A DNA stretch of 32,214 bases, from IMG/VR virus record IMGVR_UViG_3300028558_000078, positions 1 through 32,214 of that record; one strand, 5' to 3'. The notes under the pieces are model-generated. The model did no database searches. It saw only the letters and a list, made by a program, of their open reading frames with translations, and was not told the DNA's origin. Below, piece after piece: positions 7,851 to 14,858 of the stretch. The position numbers were made by a program, and so were the translations under genes. This DNA is from a virus. Within the stretch, counting starts at the first letter, position 1, and every line of letters starts with the position of its first letter.

Positions 7851-7875
7851 TCAGAAAGTCCATACAGGTTTCTGA
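7851..7875. promoter_or_regulatory. operator-like dyad in the divergent control region
   Basis: TCAGAAA (7851-7857) and its exact complement TTTCTGA (7869-7875) are separated by 11 bases. It lies just downstream of the promoter-like hexamers and between divergent operons, where a repressor site would be expected. The binding protein is unknown. Confidence 0.4.
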
Positions 7876-7954
7876 CATTTGAGCGCCGTTCACGAAATAG
7901 CTAGATTTCCCCTATGGTTAGGGAAAAAGGCGGAAAGAGCCGCAGCCGTACCTC

Positions 7955-8557
7955 ATTGGGTACGCGCGGGTTTCTACACAGGATCAGAACCTCGATTTGC
8001 AACTCGACGCGCTCCGTGCTGCAGGAGTGCTTGAGGACAACCTACACGTCGATAAGGCGTCGGGCGCGAAACGGAACCGTCCCGGCCTCAGCCTCGCGCT
8101 CAAAGATGGCCGCGAGGGCGACACATTCGTTGTCTGGAAGCTCGACCGCCTCACGCGCTCGGTTGCCGATCTGTACGAGATCATGGCGTTCCTCGACGCT
8201 AAGAAGGTCGGGTTCCGCAGCCTCACAGAAAGCATTGATACGACGACGCCGGGAGGCCGTCTCATTCTCGGTGTGCTGGCCGTCATCGCCCAATTCGAGC
8301 GCGAACTTACGGCGCAGCGAACGGCGGCAGGGATCAAGGCCATGTTAGCGCGGGACCGCAAAAAGAAGTGGGGCCGAAAGCCACTTCTCACGCCAGCCAA
8401 GATCGAACGGGCGGGCAGGATGCTCAACAGCGGAAAGAGCGGGCCGGAAGTCGCCAAGCATTTTGGGGTTTCGACGCCGACGATTTATCAGCATTGGAAG
8501 TACGCAGGCGAAGGCAAGTTCATTCGCAAGCCCCTTCCAAAGAAGCCGAAAAAGTAA
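7955..8557 (+). CDS. serine recombinase (resolvase/invertase) with defective or non-standard start
   Basis: The frame codes GYARVSTQDQNLDLQLDAL, the N-terminus of the resolvase catalytic domain with nucleophile Ser in ARVST. KLDRLTRSVADLYEI, GGRLILGVLAVIAQFER and a C-terminal HTH (about 145-185, VAKHFGVSTPTIYQHW) follow. The product catalyses site-specific strand exchange. The frame is open from 7922 but holds no ATG, GTG or TTG before the catalytic block; the first usable codon, TTG 7997, would remove the active Ser. An ATT at 7955 is the best in-frame candidate. An ATG at 7914 lies in another frame and would need a -1 shift near the GGGAAAAAGG run. Either a base error, a rare ATT start or loss of function is possible. 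It could serve resolution, inversion or accessory mobility, since a tyrosine integrase is also present. Confidence 0.8.
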   Translation: MGYARVSTQDQNLDLQLDALRAAGVLEDNLHVDKASGAKRNRPGLSLALKDGREGDTFVVWKLDRLTRSVADLYEIMAFLDAKKVGFRSLTESIDTTTPGGRLILGVLAVIAQFERELTAQRTAAGIKAMLARDRKKKWGRKPLLTPAKIERAGRMLNSGKSGPEVAKHFGVSTPTIYQHWKYAGEGKFIRKPLPKKPKK

Positions 8558-8568
8558 GGAGCGTGGAA

Positions 8569-9264
8569 TTGAGGCCGGAAACCTTCGATAAATACGATGT
8601 TTTGGTCGCCTGCGAATGCAGCGGTATTATCCGCGACGCACTGATCGCCGCCGGCGTCCGCGCCTTCTCCTGCGACCTGAAACAGACGCAGCGACCTGGG
8701 CCTCACTACCACGGCGACGTGCGCGACGTGCTGTACCGGCCGCGCGTCGGCCTGATCGCGCATCCGGTCTGCAAGTTCCTGACCAACGCCGGGGCTAAGC
8801 ACCTATACAAGCGGATCAACGGCAAGTGGGCGAAGGAACACGGACCTGACGAGGACCGATGGCGGCATATGCGGGAAGGCGCGGCATTCTTCAAGGAGTT
8901 TGACCGCGCCGATCATATTCCGCTCCGGGCAGTCGAAAACCCGATCATGCACGGCCATGCTACTCGCGAGGTTGGCCGGCGAGCTGACCAGTACGTGCAG
9001 CCCTGGATGTTCGGCAGCCCATTCTCTAAGGCGACGGGCTTCCACCTGACCGGCCTCAAACCGCTCGTCCCTGAGCGTGATAAGTCATGGTACGCGGAGC
9101 GCGGCATCAAGATCACGCAAGCCGTGTGGCTGATGGCACCAAGCGAGGACCGCGAGGAGCGCCGCAGCGAAACCGATCCTGAGATTGCCCGCGCTATTGC
9201 CGAGCAATGGGGTCCAGTCTTTTTGGAATATGCCGCACGCCGCTATTCGGAAGCGGCTGAGTAG
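8569..9264 (+). CDS. Dcm-like (C5-cytosine methyltransferase-related) phage protein
   Basis: About 231 aa. TTG 8569 is preferred because AAGGAG lies 7 bases upstream; GTG 8563 is too close to it. The N-terminus VLVACECSGIIRDAL is the SAM-binding motif I form of a phage family related to cytosine methyltransferases, followed by SCDLKQTQRPGPHYHGDVRDVL. The expected HPPC active-site motif reads HPVC here: the Cys is kept and the second Pro is replaced. GLKPLVP and IAEQWG near the C-terminus also fit the family. It may be a methyltransferase with changed activity. It begins 11 bases after the resolvase. Confidence 0.65.
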   Translation: MRPETFDKYDVLVACECSGIIRDALIAAGVRAFSCDLKQTQRPGPHYHGDVRDVLYRPRVGLIAHPVCKFLTNAGAKHLYKRINGKWAKEHGPDEDRWRHMREGAAFFKEFDRADHIPLRAVENPIMHGHATREVGRRADQYVQPWMFGSPFSKATGFHLTGLKPLVPERDKSWYAERGIKITQAVWLMAPSEDREERRSETDPEIARAIAEQWGPVFLEYAARRYSEAAE

Positions 9265-9281
9265 ACAAAGGAGCGCAGGAA

Positions 9282-9545
9282 ATGCACGTCGGACGCATCC
9301 AAAACGCAACGCGAAATCTCGGCGCTCCGCGCGATTGGGACAAGCAAGCGAACGGGCCATGCGGCGGCTTGCCGATCCGCGACGAGCAGACCACAGCGGG
9401 GCACGGCATGACCTCGGCATGGTTCCCGACACCGGAGGAAATCGAGCGCATCAAGGAAGGCGCTCCGGTTTACATAACCGTTCTCGGCACGGTGCATCCG
9501 CCGGTAGCGATGGCTGTCGGGCCGCGCCCTGGATTTGAGGGTTGA
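9282..9545 (+). CDS. conserved phage protein, paralogue of the gene at 13597
   Basis: 87 aa. Shares the blocks ATR-x-LGAP-x-DWDK, CGLPI or CGGLPI, PTPEE or PTPDE and VLGT-x-HPPV with the 87-aa product of 13597-13860, over the full length and with no gaps. The family recurs in Alphaproteobacterial phages without known function. AAGGAGCGCAGGAA precedes the ATG. Having two copies in one array suggests cassette duplication. Confidence 0.7.
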   Translation: MHVGRIQNATRNLGAPRDWDKQANGPCGGLPIRDEQTTAGHGMTSAWFPTPEEIERIKEGAPVYITVLGTVHPPVAMAVGPRPGFEG

Positions 9546-9547
9546 AC

Positions 9548-9877
9548 ATGAGAACGCGAGACAGACTAGCGGCAGAGCTTCGCAAGGTGGCGGCGCTATC
9601 GTCCGAACACGCCGACAAGTACGAGGCATTAGCCAAGCGTGCGGAGACGGGCGAGTTCGATGATTACTCGGACGTTCATGTGTGCGGCCCGACGCAGCTC
9701 TACGGCGAACTCACGGCGGCCGGCTTCACCAAGTTCGCGGCTCGCGTTGCCAATGGCGAGTTCGACGCGACGAAAGAGGAAAGCGACGAGTGGGCGCGCA
9801 GCCAATCCGGTCAGGAGGCGGCAAAGAGCCTTCCGCCAGAAATGCGCAAGTTGTTCGGATTAGACCTGCTTAATTAG
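9548..9877 (+). CDS. hypothetical protein
   Basis: 109 aa from ATG 9548, with GAGGG 7 bases upstream; TTG 9542 in the same frame lacks a site. Charged, helix-rich (LAAELRKVAALSSEHADKYEALAKRAETGEF), ending LPPEMRKLFGLDLLN. Family not recognised. The gene follows its neighbour with minimal spacing. Confidence 0.6.
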   Translation: MRTRDRLAAELRKVAALSSEHADKYEALAKRAETGEFDDYSDVHVCGPTQLYGELTAAGFTKFAARVANGEFDATKEESDEWARSQSGQEAAKSLPPEMRKLFGLDLLN

Positions 9878-9885
9878 GAGCGCCT

Positions 9886-10125
9886 ATGTCGGCCACCGTG
9901 ATCCTTGGCCCATCCGCTGCCGCAGATGCTGTGGCGCATGATGAGCAACTGTTGATCTGGGCCGACGATCTGATCGGCATCCTCTCGATGGAGAATTTTC
10001 TGCGCGACGATCTCGACTACGCCGAGGGCGTCGATCTGCAATGCGTGGTCAAGCGTGAGCTAAAGCGTATCATCGAAAGCGCCTTCGATCATCCCGAGGC
10101 GCGCACGATCAAGAGAGTCAGATAA
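9886..10125 (+). CDS. hypothetical protein
   Basis: 79 aa, acidic in the middle (LRDDLDYAEGVDL) and basic at the end (ARTIKRVR). TAGGAGCG before the ATG merges the previous stop with the Shine-Dalgarno sequence, as throughout this array. No domain recognised. Confidence 0.6.
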   Translation: MSATVILGPSAAADAVAHDEQLLIWADDLIGILSMENFLRDDLDYAEGVDLQCVVKRELKRIIESAFDHPEARTIKRVR

Positions 10126-10134
10126 GGAGCGACA

Positions 10135-10476
10135 ATGGCACAGGGCGACACATTCCATCGCGCGGGCCTTCTCGTGTTCGACCTGCGCGGCGCGGAGACG
10201 CCCGACGACGCCGCTATCGAGCGCATGGTTCATCGGCTGGCGAAGTTTGCAACGCGCCGAGCACAAGCAGAGGATATGCCGTTCCCCGGTCTGATGTGCG
10301 CGGTTGTCGAGTTTGCCGCTCGCATCGTCGCGTCTGCCACTACCTTCAATGAGAAGGGCGAGGAAGCGAACGAGCAGTTGGTCGCCGCGATGGTCAACAA
10401 TTTCCGCAATCGCATTCGTGGCGCGATGGAAACGCGAGCGCCCGGCACCGACGCCGATACGGCAAAACCGCAGTAG
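10135..10476 (+). CDS. hypothetical protein
   Basis: 113 aa, helical, no recognised domain. TAAGGAGCGACAATG joins the previous stop with the ribosome-binding site. Contains LVFDLRGAETPDDAAIERM and a polar C-terminus. Probably an accessory phage protein. Confidence 0.6.
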   Translation: MAQGDTFHRAGLLVFDLRGAETPDDAAIERMVHRLAKFATRRAQAEDMPFPGLMCAVVEFAARIVASATTFNEKGEEANEQLVAAMVNNFRNRIRGAMETRAPGTDADTAKPQ

Positions 10477-10494
10477 TAAAAGGAGCCTGGACCG

Positions 10495-10698
10495 ATGGCA
10501 TGGAAGCCGCAGCGACGGAAATGGGATTGGCGGAAGTATCTCACCGCCGAAGAACTCGCCCGTATTGACCGGATGGACGCGGCAGCGGCTAAGATCGAGC
10601 TTGCCCGGCGGGAGTTGGAAAAACAATTCGGCCGCGAGCGACAACTGATTGTGAACCGAGCGATCCAGCGCGCAAAGTACGCGGCGCTAAGTCAGTAA
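10495..10698 (+). CDS. small basic protein, intact paralogue of the interrupted gene at 16996
   Basis: 67 aa. The N-terminal 45 residues (MAWKPQRRKWDWRKYLT, EELARID, DAAAAKIELARR) are almost the same as in 16996-17215, and the C-termini also match (FGRERQ, RAKY-x-ALSQ). This copy carries eight extra residues (LIVNRAIQ) before RAKY. Basic and helical, so nucleic-acid binding is possible but unproven. It serves as the reference that shows where the other copy is broken. Confidence 0.7.
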   Translation: MAWKPQRRKWDWRKYLTAEELARIDRMDAAAAKIELARRELEKQFGRERQLIVNRAIQRAKYAALSQ

Positions 10699-10708
10699 AG
10701 GAGGAGCT

Positions 10709-11095
10709 GTGGGGCGCATCGTCGAGATCGAGTGTATTGGCGACGATGTCGTTCAGATGTCGCGTATGTACGGCACGATCGCCGAAGACTGCGGTCGCTC
10801 AGACATCAAGGACTTCTTGGACCTTGGGAAACTATTTAGACCGTGGATTGCCAAGATTTGCGGTGAAGACGAAAAGTTCGGGTTCAAGCGCGACTTCGTG
10901 AAGTGCATTAAGGATTATAGCCGGTCGAATAGCGTCGGGTCGCGCGGCGTGTATGCCGTCTATGATCTAGAACCGGGGATTTACGATTCTTACGGACATA
11001 GGTGCGGGCGACGATATTTCCGCGTCACTGGCAACCTCAATATCGAGTACATAACGAAGAGCGAAGTACTGGCATGCTTGCGAAAAACGGCATAG
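10709..11095 (+). CDS. hypothetical protein overlapping the IbrA-like gene
   Basis: 128 aa from GTG 10709, preceded by AAAGGAGG. No family recognised. It contains several Cys and aromatic residues (GKLFRPWIAKICGEDEKFGF, YAVYDLEPGIYDSYGH). Its last 22 bases overlap the start of the PAPS-reductase-like gene, so the two are probably translated together. That makes it a candidate third partner of the IbrA/IbrB-like pair. Confidence 0.6.
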   Translation: MGRIVEIECIGDDVVQMSRMYGTIAEDCGRSDIKDFLDLGKLFRPWIAKICGEDEKFGFKRDFVKCIKDYSRSNSVGSRGVYAVYDLEPGIYDSYGHRCGRRYFRVTGNLNIEYITKSEVLACLRKTA

Positions 11096-12282
11096 GGAAG
11101 AACGTTCTAGATGCAGCGCGCGAACGCATCGCGTTCGTGTTTGATCGCTTTACACGCGTCTACGTTTCCTTTTCTGGCGGCAAAGATTCCACCGTTCTGC
11201 TCAACTTGACGCTCGACGAGGCGCGCTCTCGATCGAGAAAGATCGGCGTGCTGTTCGTCGACCTTGAGGCGCAGTACAGATCGACAATTGATTTCATATT
11301 GAATACGCTCAATGACAACGCCGATGTGATCGAGCCATTTTGGTGTTCGCTTCCGCTCAATCTAAGAAATGCAGTGTCGCAATTCGAGCCGCAATGGTGC
11401 TGCTGGGATCCTCGACGGAAGGATGACTGGGTCCGCACTCCGCCAGATGGGGCGATTACGGACGAGGATTACTTCCCGTTCTTTCGACGGCAAATGGAGT
11501 TCGAGGAGTTCGTCCCGGCCTTCGGCGAATGGTATGCGCGCGGGGTGTCGACATGCTGCCTGGTCGGCATTCGTTGCGATGAATCGATCAATAGATTTCG
11601 GTCCATCGTCTCCGAGAAGAAGGCCAGACTTGACGGTCTAGGTTGGACAACCAGGAAGTCTCCGGCGATCTACAACGCCTACCCGATCTACGACTGGAAG
11701 ACATCAGACATCTGGAAGTACCACGCCGACACCGGGCGACCCTACAACGGCGTGTATGACCTGATGCACAAGGCGGGGCTGACGCCGGCGCAGATGCGAA
11801 TCTGTCAGCCGTATGGCGATGATCAGCGCAAGGGGCTCTGGCTTTACCATGTGCTTGAGCCGGAGACGTGGGCGCGCGTCGTCGCCCGCGTGAATGGAGC
11901 AAACCAAGGCGCGCTATATGCTCTAGAGTCCGGCAACATCCTCGGGCGCATCAAGATCAGCAAGCCGGCTGGTCATACATGGCAAAGCTACGTAGATTTT
12001 CTTTTGGCGAGCATGCCACCACAGCACGCCGAGCACTACAAGGATAAGATCGCTGTCTTCCTGAAATGGTATGAGCAGCGTGGCTACGCGCACGGGATTC
12101 CCGACGAGGTTGACCCGAAGCTGGAGGCATTACGGAAGGTACCGTCTTGGCGTCGGGTCGCCAAGACAATCCTCAAGAACGACTACTGGTGCAAGACGCT
12201 GAGCTTCAACCAGCACAAATCCGAAGCATATGAACGGTACGTCAAAGTAATCAGGAACAGGAGACGCAGATGGGGTCTTTGA
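11074..12282 (+). CDS. IbrA-like PAPS reductase/PP-loop protein with DUF3440 region
   Basis: 402 aa from ATG 11074, the first Met consistent with homologues. SFSGGKDST at residues 32-40 is the PP-loop that binds the nucleotide phosphates in the PAPS reductase/ATP sulfurylase superfamily. The second half has the DUF3440 pattern of IbrA (DWKTSDIWKYH, YDLMHKAGLTPAQMR, GDDQRKGLWLYHVLEPETW, SWRRVAKTILKNDYWCKTL). In E. coli prophages IbrA acts with the ParB-like IbrB to raise eib expression; related PP-loop enzymes such as DndC modify DNA with sulfur. Here the partner gene follows with a 13-base overlap. A role in transcription control or nucleic-acid modification is inference. Confidence 0.85.
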   Translation: MLAKNGIGKNVLDAARERIAFVFDRFTRVYVSFSGGKDSTVLLNLTLDEARSRSRKIGVLFVDLEAQYRSTIDFILNTLNDNADVIEPFWCSLPLNLRNAVSQFEPQWCCWDPRRKDDWVRTPPDGAITDEDYFPFFRRQMEFEEFVPAFGEWYARGVSTCCLVGIRCDESINRFRSIVSEKKARLDGLGWTTRKSPAIYNAYPIYDWKTSDIWKYHADTGRPYNGVYDLMHKAGLTPAQMRICQPYGDDQRKGLWLYHVLEPETWARVVARVNGANQGALYALESGNILGRIKISKPAGHTWQSYVDFLLASMPPQHAEHYKDKIAVFLKWYEQRGYAHGIPDEVDPKLEALRKVPSWRRVAKTILKNDYWCKTLSFNQHKSEAYERYVKVIRNRRRRWGL

Positions 12283-12899
12283 TCGACGACGCGAGGGCTC
12301 TGTTCGGTCGTCTCAATGACATGCCGCTAGCGGATCGCATCGCGGCTATCAATGATATTAAGATCGCTCTCTCTGCGCACAGCCCCTTTAGCGGTGAGCC
12401 GGTTGATTGCGTTATCTGGGTTCCGGCCGCATCCGTGGAGGGAAATGACTACAACCCAAACTCAGTCGCGGCGCCGGAAATGACGCTGCTTGAGTTATCA
12501 ATTCTGGAAGACGGATACACGCAGCCGATCGTGACGCATGACGCTGGAGTGGTGCGTGAAGTCGTCGATGGATTCCACCGCAATCGCATCGGCAAGGAAT
12601 CCATCGAAGTACGTAAGCGCATCCACGGGTATCTGCCGGTCGTTACAATAAAGGCCGAGTGCTCGGATAAGCCGGCGCGCATGGCATCGACGATCCGGCA
12701 CAATCGGGCCAGAGGCAAGCACAGCATCGACGGCATGTCCGATATTGTCGCGTATCTTGCGAAAAAGGGTTGGGATAAGGAGAAAATCGGCAAGGAGCTC
12801 GGGATGGAGCACGACGAGGTGCTGCGACTTAAGCAGATCACCGGGCTCGCCGAACTATTCGCCGATCATGAATTTTCAGAGGCTTGGGACGTCGCATAA
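12270..12899 (+). CDS. IbrB-like ParB/sulfiredoxin-domain protein
   Basis: 209 aa from ATG 12270, inside the 3' end of the IbrA-like gene, with AGGAGACGCAG before it. Residues about 45-150 form the ParB/Srx nucleotide-binding domain: VDGFHRNRIG at 99-108 and IRHNRARGKH at 142-151 are the ParB-type motifs. A C-terminal HTH follows (about 155-195, AKKGWDKEKIGKELGMEHDEVLRLKQI). This matches the IbrB partner of IbrA. ParB-fold proteins bind CTP or ATP and DNA. It is the last gene before the palindromic promoter region. Confidence 0.85.
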   Translation: MGSLIDDARALFGRLNDMPLADRIAAINDIKIALSAHSPFSGEPVDCVIWVPAASVEGNDYNPNSVAAPEMTLLELSILEDGYTQPIVTHDAGVVREVVDGFHRNRIGKESIEVRKRIHGYLPVVTIKAECSDKPARMASTIRHNRARGKHSIDGMSDIVAYLAKKGWDKEKIGKELGMEHDEVLRLKQITGLAELFADHEFSEAWDVA

Positions 12900-12901
12900 A
12901 A

Positions 12902-12916
12902 CGCAATAAAATTGCG
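12902..12916 (+). terminator. weak hairpin after the IbrA/IbrB-like pair
   Basis: CGCAAT (12902-12907) and ATTGCG (12911-12916) flank AAA directly after the stop codon. The stem is short and there is no T tract. It could weakly separate the operon from the new promoter just downstream. Confidence 0.25.
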
Positions 12917-12926
12917 CTAGGGCCAG

Positions 12927-12955
12927 TTGACATATAGGGCCATATGCCCTATATA
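12927..12955 (+). promoter_or_regulatory. near-consensus sigma70 promoter with palindromic operator in its spacer
   Basis: TTGACA (12927-12932) and TATATA (12950-12955) are separated by 17 bases. The spacer and hexamer edges form an inverted repeat: ATATAGGGC at 12932-12940 and GCCCTATAT at 12946-12954 around CATAT. A dimeric repressor bound there would block the polymerase completely. The transcript would begin near 12962 and lead the 13002-17336 cluster. A second element GGGC-N6-GCCC follows at 12971-12984. Confidence 0.75.
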
Positions 12956-13001
12956 GGGGCAATCAGCAAGGGCAATTCTGCCCGGCAGATGGAGATCAAA
13001 G

Positions 13002-13373
13002 ATGATCCAAATCGACATTCCTCACCTGATTAAGGCCATTGAGATTAAGGACCAATCCATTGCCGACGCTTCTAAACACGCGCTGGCGCTGGAAGCGTTT
13101 GGGCACCATTATCTCGCTCAGCGCATCGAGCACACGGCGGCACTGATCGATTCGGCGCGGGCCGAGCTCGCTGCGGCGCAGGCGGCAATGCCCGCTATCG
13201 ATGGCATCGTGGCCATGTTCGAGCAGCCGGCCTCTCCTGAGTTGGCGGAGGCCCTGGCTCGCCGAGAGGATTACGACCAGCGTTGGAGTGAGCTGCGGAC
13301 CGAGGCCAACGCCATCTTTGAGACACTTTGGAATCAGTATTGGCAGGACGTACGGGGTGAGCCGGAGCAATGA
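13002..13373 (+). CDS. hypothetical helical protein, first gene after the palindromic promoter
   Basis: 123 aa. GGAG lies 8 bases before the ATG. Long helices (ALIDSARAELAAAQAAMPAIDG) and a Trp-rich C-terminus (LWNQYWQDVRG); no family recognised. It overlaps the HTH gene by 4 bases (ATGA), so translation is coupled. Confidence 0.65.
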   Translation: MIQIDIPHLIKAIEIKDQSIADASKHALALEAFGHHYLAQRIEHTAALIDSARAELAAAQAAMPAIDGIVAMFEQPASPELAEALARREDYDQRWSELRTEANAIFETLWNQYWQDVRGEPEQ

Positions 13374-13588
13374 CATCCTCTCAATTCCGCGCGGCTATAG
13401 ACCGCCTCGGGCTATCCCAGACTGGGACGGCAAGGCTTGTTGGTGCGGACGGACGGACGGCTAGGCGCTGGGCGCTAGGAGAGCGATCAGTGCCGGAGCC
13501 AGTCGCGATTATCCTGCGATTGATGCTCGCCGGGAAAGTCACGGTCGATGATGTTGTGCAAACAAATCCGAAGCAATTATCGGAATAG
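13370..13588 (+). CDS. small HTH DNA-binding regulator
   Basis: 72 aa. FRAAIDRLGLSQTGTARLVGADGRTARRWALGE is the helix-turn-helix of a widespread Alphaproteobacterial/phage family, followed by the typical VPEPVAIILRLMLAGKVTVDD. Start ATG 13370 overlaps the preceding stop. As the nearest DNA-binding protein to the palindromic promoter at 12927, it is a candidate to bind that operator (inference). Confidence 0.8.
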   Translation: MTSSQFRAAIDRLGLSQTGTARLVGADGRTARRWALGERSVPEPVAIILRLMLAGKVTVDDVVQTNPKQLSE

Positions 13589-13596
13589 GAGCGAAA

Positions 13597-13860
13597 ATGC
13601 TTGTGGCACGCATCCCCAACGCAACGCGAGTGCTCGGCGCCCCAAGCGATTGGGACAAGTCGAAGCAGGGCGCGTGCTGCGGCCTGCCGATACAGGACAT
13701 GGATACGAGCGCCGGTCCCGGCATGATGAGCCTATGGGAACCGACGCCGGATGAACTAGCGCGGCTGAATGCCGGGGCCAAGGTATCCCTCATCGTGCTC
13801 GGCACGGCTCACCCGCCTGTGTCCCTATCGGTCGGGATGCCTCCGAAGGAGGGCGAGTGA
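13597..13860 (+). CDS. conserved phage protein, paralogue of the gene at 9282
   Basis: 87 aa, the same length as its paralogue at 9282-9545. It shares NATRVLGAPSDWDK-type and VLGTAHPPV-type blocks, while the middle part differs (KSKQGACCGLPIQDMD). Uncharacterised phage family. ATAGGAGCG supplies stop and ribosome-binding site together. Confidence 0.7.
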   Translation: MLVARIPNATRVLGAPSDWDKSKQGACCGLPIQDMDTSAGPGMMSLWEPTPDELARLNAGAKVSLIVLGTAHPPVSLSVGMPPKEGE

Positions 13861-14216
13861 TGGGCCTCCGCGGCATCGAAGTCAGTTTCTCCCAGCCAGT
13901 CGAGTTGACTGACGAGGAGGAGCGGCAGCTTGTCGAACTGATGGGCAAAGTCTGCGAACGGTACGAGCGCGATCACCCTGATCGGGTGATGTGGCCTGCG
14001 GGCATCGGCTTTAAGCCGACCTACATTCCAATGACCCGCGAGGAAGAGGAAGCCGGGCGGCACATGGAGTTCGATGAAGGCATATTCTCCATCGAATGCT
14101 TTGAGCGCGAGAATTATGATTTCCCCTGTACCAAATGCGGCAAACCGCAAGGCGATCACAAGCACTGCATCGTTGATCCGCCCGCTGGCAATTGCGAGTT
14201 TTCCGCAACACAATGA
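13860..14216 (+). CDS. hypothetical protein with CxxC/HxHC zinc-like motif
   Basis: 118 aa from ATG 13860, overlapping the preceding TGA by one base; GTG 13857 is an alternative. The N-terminal half is acidic (ELTDEEERQLVELMGKV). The C-terminal part has CTKCGKPQGDHKHC, which could bind one zinc. No family recognised. Confidence 0.6.
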   Translation: MGLRGIEVSFSQPVELTDEEERQLVELMGKVCERYERDHPDRVMWPAGIGFKPTYIPMTREEEEAGRHMEFDEGIFSIECFERENYDFPCTKCGKPQGDHKHCIVDPPAGNCEFSATQ

Positions 14217-14237
14217 GTCAATAAAGGAGGCCGTCGC

Positions 14238-14444
14238 ATGGCCGCGCCGACACAACACCTGTTCGGGCTTCGCGTCACGACGCACGCACTTGCCATCGAT
14301 GACAAGTGGGTATTGATGCACAAGGGTAAGGTTGTCGCGGTCGTGGACGCTGGCGCCCCAATCGAGGATGCGGTTTGCGATGAAGTTATAGTGCCGCAGG
14401 CCGACTTTGATCGTATTGCCGCCAGAATACCGACCGCAAAATAA
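14238..14444 (+). CDS. hypothetical protein
   Basis: 68 aa with AAAGGAGG before the ATG. Beta-rich (WVLMHKGKVVAVVDAGAPIEDA), no recognised family. It belongs to the stop/Shine-Dalgarno array of small genes. Confidence 0.6.
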   Translation: MAAPTQHLFGLRVTTHALAIDDKWVLMHKGKVVAVVDAGAPIEDAVCDEVIVPQADFDRIAARIPTAK

Positions 14445-14456
14445 AGGAGGCCACGC

Positions 14457-14726
14457 GTGGCACAGGTTCGAGAGATCGAGACGGCGGTAAATCTGCTCGC
14501 GATTGTCGAGACGGCGGATATTCCCGATGCCATGCCCAGCGGCACCTTTGAGACGCGCGAGTTTCAATGCCGCGACGGATGGAAAGTGAAAATCTTCTAT
14601 GACGACGGCGACCTCGATTATATCGAGAGCATCATCCGGCCTGACGGGACCGTTATCGACTTTTGGAGTTGGCCGGAAGGAACGACGGGGCGTTCCGATC
14701 TGATTTACTGGTCGGGAAAAAGATAG
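14457..14726 (+). CDS. hypothetical protein whose 3' end is duplicated downstream
   Basis: 89 aa from GTG 14457, with AAAGGAGG upstream. Beta-rich and acidic (GWKVKIFYDDGDLDYIES), no family recognised. Its last 92 bases and the next Shine-Dalgarno sequence form the first copy of an exact 96-bp direct repeat (14635-14730), repeated at 14859-14954. Confidence 0.6.
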   Translation: MAQVREIETAVNLLAIVETADIPDAMPSGTFETREFQCRDGWKVKIFYDDGDLDYIESIIRPDGTVIDFWSWPEGTTGRSDLIYWSGKR

Positions 14727-14730
14727 GAGG
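14635..14730 (+). repeat. 96-bp exact direct repeat, copy 1
   Basis: Identical base for base to 14859-14954 (offset 224). It covers the last 30 codons of the 14457 gene and ends exactly at AGGAGG of the next gene's ribosome-binding site. The sequences differ on either side. Confidence 0.95.
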
Positions 14731-14736
14731 GCGGCT

Positions 14737-14850
14737 GTGGTCGATTGGCTTTTCAGGGACGGCCGCAAGTCGATCGCTCGATGCATAGCGTTGGCGTGTG
14801 CGTTTGCTCCAACAATAGGGATCGCGTTGCTGTGGCTCAATCGTCCATAG
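14737..14850 (+). CDS. tiny single-pass membrane protein inserted between the 96-bp repeats
   Basis: 37 aa from GTG 14737 to TAG 14848-14850, with AGGAGG 6 bases upstream. A basic N-terminus (LFRDGRKSIAR) precedes one hydrophobic helix (CIALACAFAPTIGIALLWL). Function unknown. It is the only gene between the two repeats, so it looks like the cargo of the event that created them. Confidence 0.6.
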   Translation: MVDWLFRDGRKSIARCIALACAFAPTIGIALLWLNRP

Positions 14851-14858
14851 ACCGCCGC

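Noticed and set aside
7955-8557. Serine recombinase as the phage integrase
   Set aside because: It is a short resolvase/invertase type without the large C-terminal domain of serine integrases, and a complete tyrosine integrase lies at 17519-18595 beside the att candidate.
13809-14840. 343-aa open frame on the minus strand
   Set aside because: It runs opposite to four well-supported + strand genes with ribosome-binding sites, and its sequence shows no domain.
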